From Bacteroidia bacterium (lineage in GTDB: Bacteria; Bacteroidota; Bacteroidia; SXHM01): a stretch of DNA of 63,731 nucleotides. Shown one piece after another: positions 50,756-59,260 of the stretch. The stretch lies in NCBI GenBank assembly GCA_022072225.1, contig JAJVIC010000040.1:1-63731 (forward strand), read 5' to 3'. The stretch's first letter is position 1; the number at the start of each line of letters is the position of its first letter. Both the position numbers and the translations under genes were made by a program. The notes beneath the pieces were generated by a model that ran no database searches, was not told the DNA's origin, and saw only the letters and a program-made list of their open reading frames with translations.

Positions 50756-52541
50756 CTAACTCAACTGCAATGAAATTTGTTTCAGGTACATCGCCGCTCT
50801 CGCAATCCCAACGCCACCAACTCCCCTTATCGTCCATTGACACAAACCCACAATCCGCAAACACGTTTGCGGCTGGGGCGTTCTTAGGGGAAGGAATGTA
50901 TTCACCACGCAGTTCTGTAGCCCCAGACTCCCGAACTAGCCGGCAAACCCAGCCGAGTAGGGCTCGCTCCGCCTGGCGACCGATGATGCGGCATGAAAGA
51001 AGCAGGGAGTCAACAGTCCATACCCGCTCCTGCAGCGGTTGTGCAATAGCAACACCCGTAAGCCCATTATCGCCAAATCTGTCTTCAAGCCGCATCCAGA
51101 GCGCAATGGCTCCTTCGTCCAGTAATCGCTGAATTGCTGCCGCGTCATGTCTGCGCGTGGTGACGTTGAATTGGTTAGTCTTGGCTAGCAGTTGTACGAC
51201 TCTTTCGAGCGTTGTGTGATCGACGCGCCCAATCTTGGCGCGCATCTCCAGTGCCCGCAGGAACTCCTCCGGGTTCGTTGCCATTCGTCTTAGCGAATCC
51301 CGCTCGCGCTGCTCGATGTATGCCTCGGTCCGGCGCCGGTCCTCAATTGACACATGGAGGAAATCGAACGCACCAGCGTCTTCAAGTGCATCGATATATC
51401 CGAGTGGGCTTGGTGGAACATCGACAACAAGCACATCCGGATATTCTCGCCTGACCGACTCGCGCTCGACAGCACTGTCGTCAAAGAACACAAGCGAATC
51501 GATGCCCACATTCAACTGTCGAGCGACTGCGGCAATACTTTCTGCCTTGTTGTTCCATCCGATGTGAACGGCAACGAAGTCATTTGGGCGTAGCAGGCAA
51601 TCGGGATGGTCCCTTAACACCTCTAGGGCGTCTTCTGGATTGTTCTTGCTTGCTATCGCCAACAGAACGCCGCGCCGCTTCAGGGAAAGAAGATAGCGCT
51701 GAAAAGTCTTATACGCGCTACCGGGATACTCTTCGCCCAAGGCGATACCGCCAACGCCTTCCTCGCCCACGACACCGCCCCACAGCGTATTGTCCAAGTC
51801 CAGGACCAAACACTTACGTGGAGCTTTCACGAGCGCGTTCAAATATCGGGCAAGACGTCGTCCAATGAAGCGCTGTGCCTCCGGAGAGAACGGAATGCGC
51901 GCCATATGGAACAACTTGGCATCGTGCCAATGCACGCGGCCTAACTCAACGGCAAGCCGGCGCGCATCGAAGATATGGACTCCTGAGCTGGACCGGGCTA
52001 GCTCAGCAAGCATGGCATTTGCCTTCTGGATCACTTCTATCTGTGGCGTTGGCAAGATTGCATCGGCCAAACCCGCACCAACCAGGTAGGGGTCGGCAAA
52101 GTTCCAGATGAGAATTGGCGCAGTCGTGCGCGCTCGAACGCCGTTCACCATTCCCTCAATTCGTTCCCGAAGGCTAGCGAGTTCCTGTTCCGCCACTGAT
52201 TCATCTATGGCGCCGCCGGCGATAGCTGGAGAAGCCTCTTCGATGCGGAGAGCCAGCACCACTACGTCCGGTGGTGCCGAGTAGGCTCCGCTGCGTGCGT
52301 CGAGGATCTGCTGTTCGAATTGATTAAATGGGCCGAACCAAAGTTCAGTCTTTAGGCCAAAGGGTGTCGCCTCGACGACCACGTACGGCCGGAGTGGCTC
52401 AGCTGTAAAGCTGGCCAAGAACGATACGCGGAGAGGTCGAAGTCCCTCGATTTCGCCAGCACTCACCGCATCGGCCAAGGGCAGATATACGGACGGACTC
52501 GCCTTCAAAGCCAAGACGTCAGCGCGTTGCAGCGACTTCAT
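50745..52541 (-). CDS. HAD-IIIC/FkbH-like glyceryl-ACP synthase
   Basis: This 598-residue protein has an SGNH-like N-terminal part and the HAD-IIIC core LVLDLDNTLWGGVVG (DLDNTLWGG at 248-256), followed by LLAIASKNNPEDALEV and LVFFDDSAVERE. The C-terminal GNAT-like region contains NQFNVTTRR. FkbH enzymes take 1,3-bisphosphoglycerate and transfer a glyceryl unit to an ACP thiol. Here the ACP gene follows immediately. ATG 52541 overlaps the acetyltransferase stop as ATGA. Related FkbH-like proteins occur in modified bacterial glycan loci; the exact acyl group is not known. Confidence 0.88.
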   Translation of the reverse strand: MKSLQRADVLALKASPSVYLPLADAVSAGEIEGLRPLRVSFLASFTAEPLRPYVVVEATPFGLKTELWFGPFNQFEQQILDARSGAYSAPPDVVVLALRIEEASPAIAGGAIDESVAEQELASLRERIEGMVNGVRARTTAPILIWNFADPYLVGAGLADAILPTPQIEVIQKANAMLAELARSSSGVHIFDARRLAVELGRVHWHDAKLFHMARIPFSPEAQRFIGRRLARYLNALVKAPRKCLVLDLDNTLWGGVVGEEGVGGIALGEEYPGSAYKTFQRYLLSLKRRGVLLAIASKNNPEDALEVLRDHPDCLLRPNDFVAVHIGWNNKAESIAAVARQLNVGIDSLVFFDDSAVERESVRREYPDVLVVDVPPSPLGYIDALEDAGAFDFLHVSIEDRRRTEAYIEQRERDSLRRMATNPEEFLRALEMRAKIGRVDHTTLERVVQLLAKTNQFNVTTRRHDAAAIQRLLDEGAIALWMRLEDRFGDNGLTGVAIAQPLQERVWTVDSLLLSCRIIGRQAERALLGWVCRLVRESGATELRGEYIPSPKNAPAANVFADCGFVSMDDKGSWWRWDCESGDVPETNFIAVELVGG

Positions 52542-53143
52542 ACGCCACTCCGACGTCGTTGCGCACGCCACTCTTCAGCCAGCAAGCCAAACTCCAATCC
52601 ATCAACCCACTCGTCCCTGTCCGAGGCAAGGCGATATGCCCCTCGCAGGGTTCCCTCATGGCGGAAACCCGCACGCCGAAGCATGAAATTACTCCGGTGA
52701 TTCAATGCCACATTATGCTCAGCCAAGCGGCGAAGGTGCAGCGTCTCGAAAGCAAATTCAATAACCAGCGCCAGCGCCTCGGGTCCTGCACCAGTCCCCC
52801 AGGCACTGTGGTCCCCGATCATCAACCCGATGCCTGCGGTTAGGTGAATCCGGTCAACACGGGGTATGGTGGCCGTACCGACCATCGCATTTGAAGCGCG
52901 AAGATATATAGCCCATGCATACCGTTCCATTGGGCCATAAAACGATCTCACGTAGTTCAGAATATCTTCTGATGTCTGGGGCTGGCGAAATCGTACATCC
53001 AAGTAGCGTATTACCTCTTGATCCGCCAGCCAGCGCACATAGTTATCAGTAACGTGACTTTCGGTTAGCGGCTCCAGAACCACAGAAGTTCCGGCCAGTG
53101 CCGGCGGAATGTCAAACTGTCGTTGCATTGTGAAACGTCTCAT
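52538..53143 (-). CDS. GNAT-family N-acyltransferase (RimJ/RimL- or PseH-like)
   Basis: This 201-residue acyltransferase has LEPLTESHVTDNYVRWLAD, GIGLMIGDHSAWGTGAGPEAL (acetyl-CoA loop, non-canonical in its second glycine) and HRSNFMLRRAGFRHEGTLR. It may act on the amino sugar, using either acetyl-CoA or the ACP-bound acyl group produced downstream. Overlaps on both sides place it in the same translational unit as the FkbH-like gene and the aminotransferase. Confidence 0.83.
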   Translation of the reverse strand: MRRFTMQRQFDIPPALAGTSVVLEPLTESHVTDNYVRWLADQEVIRYLDVRFRQPQTSEDILNYVRSFYGPMERYAWAIYLRASNAMVGTATIPRVDRIHLTAGIGLMIGDHSAWGTGAGPEALALVIEFAFETLHLRRLAEHNVALNHRSNFMLRRAGFRHEGTLRGAYRLASDRDEWVDGLEFGLLAEEWRAQRRRSGV

Positions 53144-54450
53144 GTCAGCCGTCGGAACTCGGAATGCTTGAGCGGCCCGCGCAGACGCTGCCTGATGTCA
53201 TCGCGCCGTACGGCCTCGGCGAGGACCGACATCACCTCGCCGACGTCGCCAAGGTATCGATCGACGATCGCCGGCGTGTGGGCGAAGGTCGCGTTGAACT
53301 TGGGCGCCGCCAAGTAGCCGCGATCGAGCATTTCCTGCGAGAAAAGCGTCGACAATGCCGTGGCGTCCGGGTGGTCGGCCGAGAAGTTCAGCAGCGGCAG
53401 GATGCCGTTGATCTTGATCGGCAGACCCGCGCGCTCCGCGGCGCGCGTCCAGCCCTCCTGCACCGCAGTGCCTACGGCGATCTGATGGGTGTGCACCGAC
53501 TCGCGCCGGTACTTGCGCATGGCGGCCAGCGCCGCCGTCGGGCCGATCTTCTCCGTCCAGTAGGTGCTGCTGATGAACGTCGACTGCGCCGCCTCCATCA
53601 CTTCACGCCGGCCGATCAGCGCCGCCATGGCGTAGCCGTTCGACATCGCCTTGGCGAACGCGGCCATATCGGGCGCAACGCCGTAAGTCAGGTGGATGCC
53701 GCCGCAATTGAGGCGGAAGCCCGACGTCACCTCGTCGAACACCAGCACCGCGCCGGTCTCGTCAGCGAGGCGGCGCACTTCTTCGAGGAAGCCCGGTGCC
53801 GGGCCGGCCGAGCGCGACGGCTCCATGACGATCGCCGCCAACTCGCGGCCGTGCTTCGCCACGATGTCGCGCAGATCCTCGATCCGGTTGTAGCGGAAGG
53901 GCAGCATGGTGCCGGTCAGTCCGCGCGGCACACCGGCCGGCTCCAGGCCCGGCAGCAGGTGGCCGTCGAGGGCGGTGTCCTCGGACAGGTTGGCGGCCAG
54001 GTACCAGTCGTGCCAGCCATGGTAGCCGCAGAAGGCGATCTTGTCGCGGCCGGTGGCGGCGCGGGCAATGCGCGCCGCCACCGCCATGATCTCGCCGCCG
54101 GAGCGGGCATAGCGGGCCATCTCGGCCCAGGGATGGAGCTCGATCAGCAGCTCGGCCAGCTCGATCTCTTCCGGGCAGTTCAGCGTGGTCATGACGCCGG
54201 CCTGGACGGCACCGATCACCGCCCGCTCGATGTCGGGGTCGGCGAAGCCGAGCACGCACGAGCTGATGCCGCTGCTGGATACATCCGTGAACTTTTTGCC
54301 GTCCAGATCCCACACGTCGGCGCCCTTGGCACGCGAATAGTAGGCCGGCCACAGGTCCGGCAGAAAAAGTTCCGGCCGCTTGGAGAGCAGTTGCGTGCCG
54401 CCGGGTATCAGCGTGCGCGCCTTCTTGTAGAGTTCCTGCCCGCTTCCCAT
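53140..54450 (-). CDS. Class III aminotransferase (glutamate-1-semialdehyde aminomutase-like)
   Basis: This 436-residue PLP enzyme has YKKARTLIPGGTQLLSKRP, FCGYHGWHDWYLA, VLVFDEVTSGFRLN with the PLP aspartate and DMAAFAKAMSNGYAMAAL with the Schiff-base lysine. It resembles the non-HemL group of this fold found in flagellin- and nonulosonic-acid loci. It may transfer an amino group to a keto sugar made by the PseB-like gene, because block C has no DegT aminotransferase. ATG 54450 is chosen, with AGGA six bases upstream. ATG 54465 is an alternative. Confidence 0.83.
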   Translation of the reverse strand: MGSGQELYKKARTLIPGGTQLLSKRPELFLPDLWPAYYSRAKGADVWDLDGKKFTDVSSSGISSCVLGFADPDIERAVIGAVQAGVMTTLNCPEEIELAELLIELHPWAEMARYARSGGEIMAVAARIARAATGRDKIAFCGYHGWHDWYLAANLSEDTALDGHLLPGLEPAGVPRGLTGTMLPFRYNRIEDLRDIVAKHGRELAAIVMEPSRSAGPAPGFLEEVRRLADETGAVLVFDEVTSGFRLNCGGIHLTYGVAPDMAAFAKAMSNGYAMAALIGRREVMEAAQSTFISSTYWTEKIGPTAALAAMRKYRRESVHTHQIAVGTAVQEGWTRAAERAGLPIKINGILPLLNFSADHPDATALSTLFSQEMLDRGYLAAPKFNATFAHTPAIVDRYLGDVGEVMSVLAEAVRRDDIRQRLRGPLKHSEFRRLT

Positions 54451-54466
54451 CGTCTTTCCTTCCATG

Positions 54467-55201
54467 TCAATTCCGCCAAGGATCGAGCGGAACATGCCCG
54501 CCCGCCACCAGAAATTCCGCCCAGGCCAAGTCGACCGGCTCGTCGATCTCGACGGAGTGGAAGCGGTCCATGACATGGCCGTACACTCCCTCGCGATCCT
54601 GGTAGATCCACTGGTGCCGCTTGAAGTAGTCCCACCTGAACAGATAGAGCGCGCCGTTCATGGTGACTTCCTGGCCGAGCGTCTGCCGTTGCCCGGTCTG
54701 TGCACGCGCCGCGTGCATCTTGTCGACGATCGCCGTCAGGCGCCCGTCCGCATCGAGCGGCCCGACCACCGTGCTCGCCACCTCCATTGCCCTTACGCCG
54801 ACGACGGCATTGGCATCGCGCCGCACCATCATGTCGACCGCCGCGTCGTAGTCTTCGGCGCGGGCGAAGGGCGAGGACGGCTCGAGCAGCATCACGGCGT
54901 CATAGCGTTCGCGCCCCTCCTGCTCGATCCACTCCATCGCATGCAGGATGACGGGGCCGCTCTTGGCCGTGTCGCTGGCCAGATCCGCCGGCCGCGTGAA
55001 CGGCACCTCGACCCCGTGGCGGCGGGCCTCGTCCTGGATCTCCGCGCTGTCGGTCGAGATGATCAGGCGCGCACAGTGACGGCTCTTGCGCGCGCTGATG
55101 GCCTTGTAGCCGACCAGCGAAATTCCGCCGATCGTGCGCAGGTTCTTGCCCGGCACGCCCTTCGAGCCGCCGCGGGCGGTGATGAGGAACAGCACTTTCA
55201 C
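54467..55201 (-). CDS. CMP-nonulosonic acid synthetase (NeuA/LegF/PtmB family)
   Basis: This is a cytidylyltransferase of about 244 residues. It has FLITARGGSKGVPGKNLRTI at the N-terminus, the CTP-binding signature, then AVMLLEPSSPFARAEDYD and VDEPVDLAWAEF-like C-terminal elements (here IDEPVDLAWAEF). It would activate legionaminic- or pseudaminic-type acids with CTP. The start is GTG 55201, overlapping the oxidoreductase stop as GTGA. It is the second CMP-transferase in the window, alongside the KdsB-like gene. Confidence 0.87.
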   Translation of the reverse strand: MKVLFLITARGGSKGVPGKNLRTIGGISLVGYKAISARKSRHCARLIISTDSAEIQDEARRHGVEVPFTRPADLASDTAKSGPVILHAMEWIEQEGRERYDAVMLLEPSSPFARAEDYDAAVDMMVRRDANAVVGVRAMEVASTVVGPLDADGRLTAIVDKMHAARAQTGQRQTLGQEVTMNGALYLFRWDYFKRHQWIYQDREGVYGHVMDRFHSVEIDEPVDLAWAEFLVAGGHVPLDPWRN

Positions 55202-56181
55202 TTGCCGACTCCTTCCGGCCGGTCTGCCACGGCGGCCGTCATGCGCGCGGCGAGCTGCATGGTGCGGTGGGCGCCGGCCAGGTCCTGCGCCGGCCAGCCG
55301 GGATCCTCTCCGCGCACCAGCCGGCAGAAGGCGGCCATCTGGCCGTGGAAGCCGGGCTTGTAGCGCTGATCCGCCTCGCTCGGCGCGATCTCGTGGCGCT
55401 GTCCCTTGGCATCGATCCAGACGCCGGCCTCGAGCGGCTTGAACTCGACGGTGACGCCTTGCCCGCTCAGCATGACGCGCCAGCCGCCGGGCGAGAGCCA
55501 GTGCGCGGAGTACTCGCCGAGCGCGCCCGAATCGAAGTTCATGATGGCGGCGAACTGGTCGCCGAGCGGCTCGCGGCGGCGGTGGGCGAGGCAATGCATC
55601 TCGTCCACCTCGCCGCCGAAGAAGCGCAGCAGGTCGATGGTATGGGTGGCGTTGGCGTAGATCCAGCCGTGGAGCACGGCGTCCGGTTGCCGGCCGGCGG
55701 CGCGCACGGCGTCGATGCGCTCGTGCCCCTCGATCAGCAGCCCCAGCAGCGGGCCGTGCCGGCGGATCACCTCGATGCCCTGGTGGAACACCGAGTAGTA
55801 GCGGCGGTTGTAGCCGACCATGCTGCGCACGCCCAGCTCGCCGGCGAGGCGCGCCAGCTCGGCGCTCTCGGCCGGAGTCAGCCCGGCCGGCTTCTCGACG
55901 AAGAGCGGCAGGCCGGTCCGCATCGCCTGGCGCGTCACCTCCGCGATGTTCGCCGCCGAGACGAGGATGAGCAGCCCGTCCGGCCGCGCCTCGCGCAGCA
56001 GGCCGTCGAGGTCGTCGGCGACGCAGGGAATGCGGAAGCGCGCGGCCAGCGCCGCGGCTTTCGCCCGGGTGCGCGAGGCGATGCCTACGACGCTCGCCCC
56101 GGCGAGCCCCTCCAGGGCCTCGAGGTGCTTCGCTGCGATGTTGCCGGCCCCGACGACGCCGAGGCGCACCGTGTCTTTCAT
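55198..56181 (-). CDS. Gfo/Idh/MocA-family oxidoreductase
   Basis: This 327-residue NAD(P)-dependent sugar oxidoreductase has LGVVGAGNIAAKHLEAL, LFVEKPAGLTPAES with the conserved EKP lysine and YANATHTIDLLRFF. It may oxidise or reduce the 3-position or 2-position of a nucleotide sugar. A paralogue lies immediately upstream. The pair is often seen in nonulosonic-acid and flagellar glycan loci with unknown roles. Confidence 0.86.
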   Translation of the reverse strand: MKDTVRLGVVGAGNIAAKHLEALEGLAGASVVGIASRTRAKAAALAARFRIPCVADDLDGLLREARPDGLLILVSAANIAEVTRQAMRTGLPLFVEKPAGLTPAESAELARLAGELGVRSMVGYNRRYYSVFHQGIEVIRRHGPLLGLLIEGHERIDAVRAAGRQPDAVLHGWIYANATHTIDLLRFFGGEVDEMHCLAHRRREPLGDQFAAIMNFDSGALGEYSAHWLSPGGWRVMLSGQGVTVEFKPLEAGVWIDAKGQRHEIAPSEADQRYKPGFHGQMAAFCRLVRGEDPGWPAQDLAGAHRTMQLAARMTAAVADRPEGVGK

Positions 56182-56191
56182 GCCGTCTGTC

Positions 56192-57241
56192 TCAGGTGAT
56201 GGGTACGTCGAAATCGAGATCGTCGCCGACCAAGGGCAGCGCCACGCGCGCGCCGCCGCGGCGCGAGGACAGATGGAAGCCGATGACCGTGTCCACGGCG
56301 TCGATGCCGCCGGCGACGGTATTCTCGCGGTGCGCGCCGACCAGGTCATCGAGGCAGGCCCGCGTGGCGCGCACGACGTCCATCGCCGCGCCGGCCTCGA
56401 AGGGCACGCGCTCGGGCAGGACGAAGCGCGTCTTGAGGGCGCCGCGCTGCGCCGCCGGGCGGGCGAACACCTCCACCTTGCCGCCCTGCGGCGGCGTCCA
56501 GTTGTCGAGGTTGACGACGCCGTCCGTGCCGACGATCTGCATGTACGGCGTGATCGCCGCCTCGCCCGAGAGCTGGTAGCAGGCCGTCATGCCGTTGGCG
56601 TAGCCGGCCATGCCGCAGCCGCCCGGATCGAAGAACTGCGCGCCGCGCACGTTGGGCGCCGGGTTGCGGTCCACCTCGCCCGAGACCCAGACGGGGCGGG
56701 TGTCGGCCAGCCAGGCCACCAGGTCGAAATAGTGGGTGCCGATGCAGCCGAGGCCGCCGGCGCCGACCGAGACGTTGATGTGCTGCAATTCGCCGATGGC
56801 GCCGCCGGCGATCAGCTGCTTGAGGCGGATGCTGCGGTCGTAGAAGCGCCGCGCCAGGTTCACCGCCAGCCGTGCGCCGGCGGCGGCGCAGGCCTGCGCC
56901 ATCTCGCGCGCCGCCCGGCCGCTGGTGGCCATCGGCTTCTCGCAGAGGATGTAGGGGTAGCCGGCCGAGGCCGCCGCCAGGGCGATGGCGTGGTGGCTCG
57001 GGCCGTTGGTGGCGATAAGCAGGATCTCCGCCTGCCCGCGCTCCCGCTCGACGAGATCCTGCCAGCGCGTGTAGCTGCGGGGCGCCCCGCCGCACAGCGC
57101 GACCGCGGCGGGAAAGGCGGCTTCCGCGACATCGCACACGGCGACGACGGGCAGGCCGGCCTGGCGCACGGCCTCGATCTGGCGGCGGCCCATGCCGCCC
57201 AGGCCGATCACCGCCGCCCGCAGGGATGCCATGCCCGCCAT
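56192..57241 (-). CDS. Gfo/Idh/MocA-family oxidoreductase
   Basis: This 349-residue protein is of the same family as its neighbour: AAVIGLGGMGRRQIEAV, YILCEKPMATSGRAARE with the EKP lysine, then GLGCIGTHYFDLVAWL. The start at 57241 makes a TGATG overlap with the PseB-like stop and has GGAG five bases before it; 57232 is an alternative. The two oxidoreductases differ enough to have different substrates. No function beyond sugar oxidoreduction is assigned. Confidence 0.86.
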   Translation of the reverse strand: MAGMASLRAAVIGLGGMGRRQIEAVRQAGLPVVAVCDVAEAAFPAAVALCGGAPRSYTRWQDLVERERGQAEILLIATNGPSHHAIALAAASAGYPYILCEKPMATSGRAAREMAQACAAAGARLAVNLARRFYDRSIRLKQLIAGGAIGELQHINVSVGAGGLGCIGTHYFDLVAWLADTRPVWVSGEVDRNPAPNVRGAQFFDPGGCGMAGYANGMTACYQLSGEAAITPYMQIVGTDGVVNLDNWTPPQGGKVEVFARPAAQRGALKTRFVLPERVPFEAGAAMDVVRATRACLDDLVGAHRENTVAGGIDAVDTVIGFHLSSRRGGARVALPLVGDDLDFDVPIT

Positions 57242-58236
57242 CACAGCTCCACCGGCTCGCTGTCGAGCAGGGCGCGCAGCTCGGCGGGCTGCATCCAGCG
57301 GTCGTTGCGGTCGCTGCTGTACATGAAGCCTTCCGCCACGGCCTTGCCGCCCGTCGCGGCAAGGTAGCCGGCGCGATCCCACCACTCCGCCGCCGGCTGG
57401 ATCACGTAGCGGTCGTCGAACTCGGCGGTGTTCCAGGCGTCGTCGGGGGTGATCATGACTTCGTGCAGCTTCTCGCCGGGACGGATGCCGATCACCTCGG
57501 TGCGGCATTCCGGCGCCACGACCTTGGCCACGTCCATGATGTTCATGCTCGGGATCTTCGGCACGAACACCTCGCCGCCGTGCATGCGCTCGAGGCTGTC
57601 GACGACGAACTGCACGCCCTGGCCGAGGGTGATCCAGAAGCGCGTCATGCGCGGATCGGTGATCGGCAGCACGCCAGCGGCGCGCCGCTGCATGAAGAAC
57701 GGGATGACGCTGCCGCGCGAGCCGATGACGTTGCCGTAGCGCACCACCGAAAAGCGCGTGCGCTGCGGCTCGGCGAGGACGTTGGCGGCGACGAACAGCT
57801 TGTCGGAGCACAGCTTGGTGGCGCCGTAGAGGTTGGCCGGATTGGCCGCCTTGTCGGTCGACAGGGCGATGACGCGCTCGACGCCCTGGTCGATGCAGGC
57901 GCTGATGACGTTGCCGGCGCCCAGGATGTTGGTGCGGATGGCTTCCATGGGGTTGTGCTCGGAGGCGGGCACCTGCTTCATCGCCGCCGCGTGCACGACG
58001 ACATCGATGCCGTCGAGGGCATGGTAGAGGCGCTCCTTATCGCGCACGTCGCCGAGCACCCAGCGCAGGCGGGCGTCGCGGTAGGTCTGCTGCATCTCGA
58101 ACTGCTTGAGTTCGTCGCGGCTGAACACCACCAGCCGCCTGGGCTTGTGCGCGTCGAGCACCGTCCTGACGAAGCGCTTGCCGAACGAGCCGGTCGCTCC
58201 CGTCACCAACACCGATTTTCCGTCGAGATATGACAT
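57241..58236 (-). CDS. pseB: UDP-GlcNAc 4,6-dehydratase (inverting), PseB-like
   Basis: This 331-residue soluble SDR has VLVTGATGSFGKRFVRTVL, HAAAMKQVPASEHNPMEAIR, LSTDKAANPANLYGATKL carrying the catalytic serine-like and YxxxK positions, VRYGNVIGSRGSVIPFF and IGIRPGEKLHEVM. It is the first enzyme of pseudaminic acid synthesis and gives UDP-2-acetamido-2,6-dideoxy-L-arabino-hexos-4-ulose. No PseC (DegT) or PseG homologue is seen next to it. The class III aminotransferase may replace PseC. Confidence 0.92.
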   Translation of the reverse strand: MSYLDGKSVLVTGATGSFGKRFVRTVLDAHKPRRLVVFSRDELKQFEMQQTYRDARLRWVLGDVRDKERLYHALDGIDVVVHAAAMKQVPASEHNPMEAIRTNILGAGNVISACIDQGVERVIALSTDKAANPANLYGATKLCSDKLFVAANVLAEPQRTRFSVVRYGNVIGSRGSVIPFFMQRRAAGVLPITDPRMTRFWITLGQGVQFVVDSLERMHGGEVFVPKIPSMNIMDVAKVVAPECRTEVIGIRPGEKLHEVMITPDDAWNTAEFDDRYVIQPAAEWWDRAGYLAATGGKAVAEGFMYSSDRNDRWMQPAELRALLDSEPVEL

Positions 58237-58239
58237 CGC

Positions 58240-59166
58240 CTACTCCATGACCGCATGCAAAAGCGCTTCACGCCGACCCTCGGTCTCCTGGCGGCGCAAG
58301 GCGTGGAAGAAATCGTCGAGCCGGCCCGGTCCGTCGCCGAGCATGGCGCGCGCCCTGGCGGAGTCGAGCGACATGTCCGCCGGACGTTTGGCGGCGAGGC
58401 CGGCATCGTGCAGCCGGCTCGGCCGTATCGTCTCCGTCGGCAGGGCGAAGGTCCGCGCCAGCCGGAGCGCGAATTCGTATTTCGAGACCCGCTCTTCGCC
58501 GGCCAGGTGGTAAATGCCGCTCGCCGACAACTCGACGAGGCGGTGCGCCGCCTCCGCCAGGGCGTCGGCGAGGATCGGCGTGAAATACACGTCGTCGAAC
58601 ATCGTGACGGGCTTGCCCTCGCGCAGGGCCTGAAGGATCCAGTCGCTGAAGGACTGGCGCCGGGCGTGGCCCCAGCCGAAGAAGTTGGTGCGCAGGATCA
58701 GCGCACGCGGCGCGGCGCGGCTCACCCATTCCTCGGCGAGCAGCTTGCTGCGGGCGTATTCGTTGAGCGGCTCCGGCGCGTCGTCCTCGCGGTAGCCGCT
58801 GCGCGTGCCGGCAAACAGGTGGTCGGTCGAGATGTGCACCAGCCGGATGTTGCGCCCGGCCGCCGCCTCGGCGACGTTGCGCGCCAACTCGGCATTGACA
58901 TGCCGCGCCAGGGCCGGGTCCGCCTCGCACTGGTCGACGCTGGTCAGGCCGGCGGCATGGACGACGAGATCCGGGCTCAGCTCGCCGAGCTGCCGCGCCA
59001 GGCGATCCGGGGCGCCGAGGTCGAGCGGCAGCGCTGTCGCGCCGCGCAGCGTGACGCGATGGCGGTGCATGCCGAGCACCACGTCCCAGCGGTCGCGCAT
59101 CGCACAGGCCCAGTTGAGGGCGAGCAATCCGCTGCCGCCGGTGATGAGCAGGCGGGGTTTAACCAT
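58240..59166 (-). CDS. RmlD-like sugar-nucleotide reductase (SDR)
   Basis: This 308-residue SDR of the dTDP-4-dehydrorhamnose reductase-like family has LLITGGSGLLALNWA, VVHAAGLTSVDQCEADP, HISTDHLFAGTRSGY and NEYARSKLLAEE with YxxxK. It probably reduces a 4-keto sugar in the nonulosonic-acid pathway rather than dTDP-rhamnose, since rmlA and rmlB are not adjacent. Three bases separate it from pseB. Confidence 0.85.
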   Translation of the reverse strand: MVKPRLLITGGSGLLALNWACAMRDRWDVVLGMHRHRVTLRGATALPLDLGAPDRLARQLGELSPDLVVHAAGLTSVDQCEADPALARHVNAELARNVAEAAAGRNIRLVHISTDHLFAGTRSGYREDDAPEPLNEYARSKLLAEEWVSRAAPRALILRTNFFGWGHARRQSFSDWILQALREGKPVTMFDDVYFTPILADALAEAAHRLVELSASGIYHLAGEERVSKYEFALRLARTFALPTETIRPSRLHDAGLAAKRPADMSLDSARARAMLGDGPGRLDDFFHALRRQETEGRREALLHAVME

Positions 59167-59260
59167 GGGCCACTTTCGGCAGGCGGCCTCGTCTCACAAC
59201 CGCGAGCGGCAGGCCGACATAGCCCAGGCCGACGACGGCGATGGTAGGGGTGTCAGTCAT
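59159..59260 (-). pseudogene. N-terminal remnant of a nucleotide-sugar dehydrogenase (TviB/WbpA type)
   Basis: Reading down from ATG 59260 gives 33 codons. The first 21 include TIAVVGLGYVGLPLAV, the NAD-binding start of UDP-N-acetylgalactosamine/glucosamine 6-dehydrogenases. The reading then diverges (VVRRGRLPKVAHG) and stops at TAA 59159-59161, where the normal protein would continue with EFG. The rest of the gene is missing, so it is a truncated relic. The ATG overlaps the stop of the upstream gene as ATGA. It suggests a deletion between a lost dehydrogenase gene and the RmlD-like gene. Confidence 0.7.
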
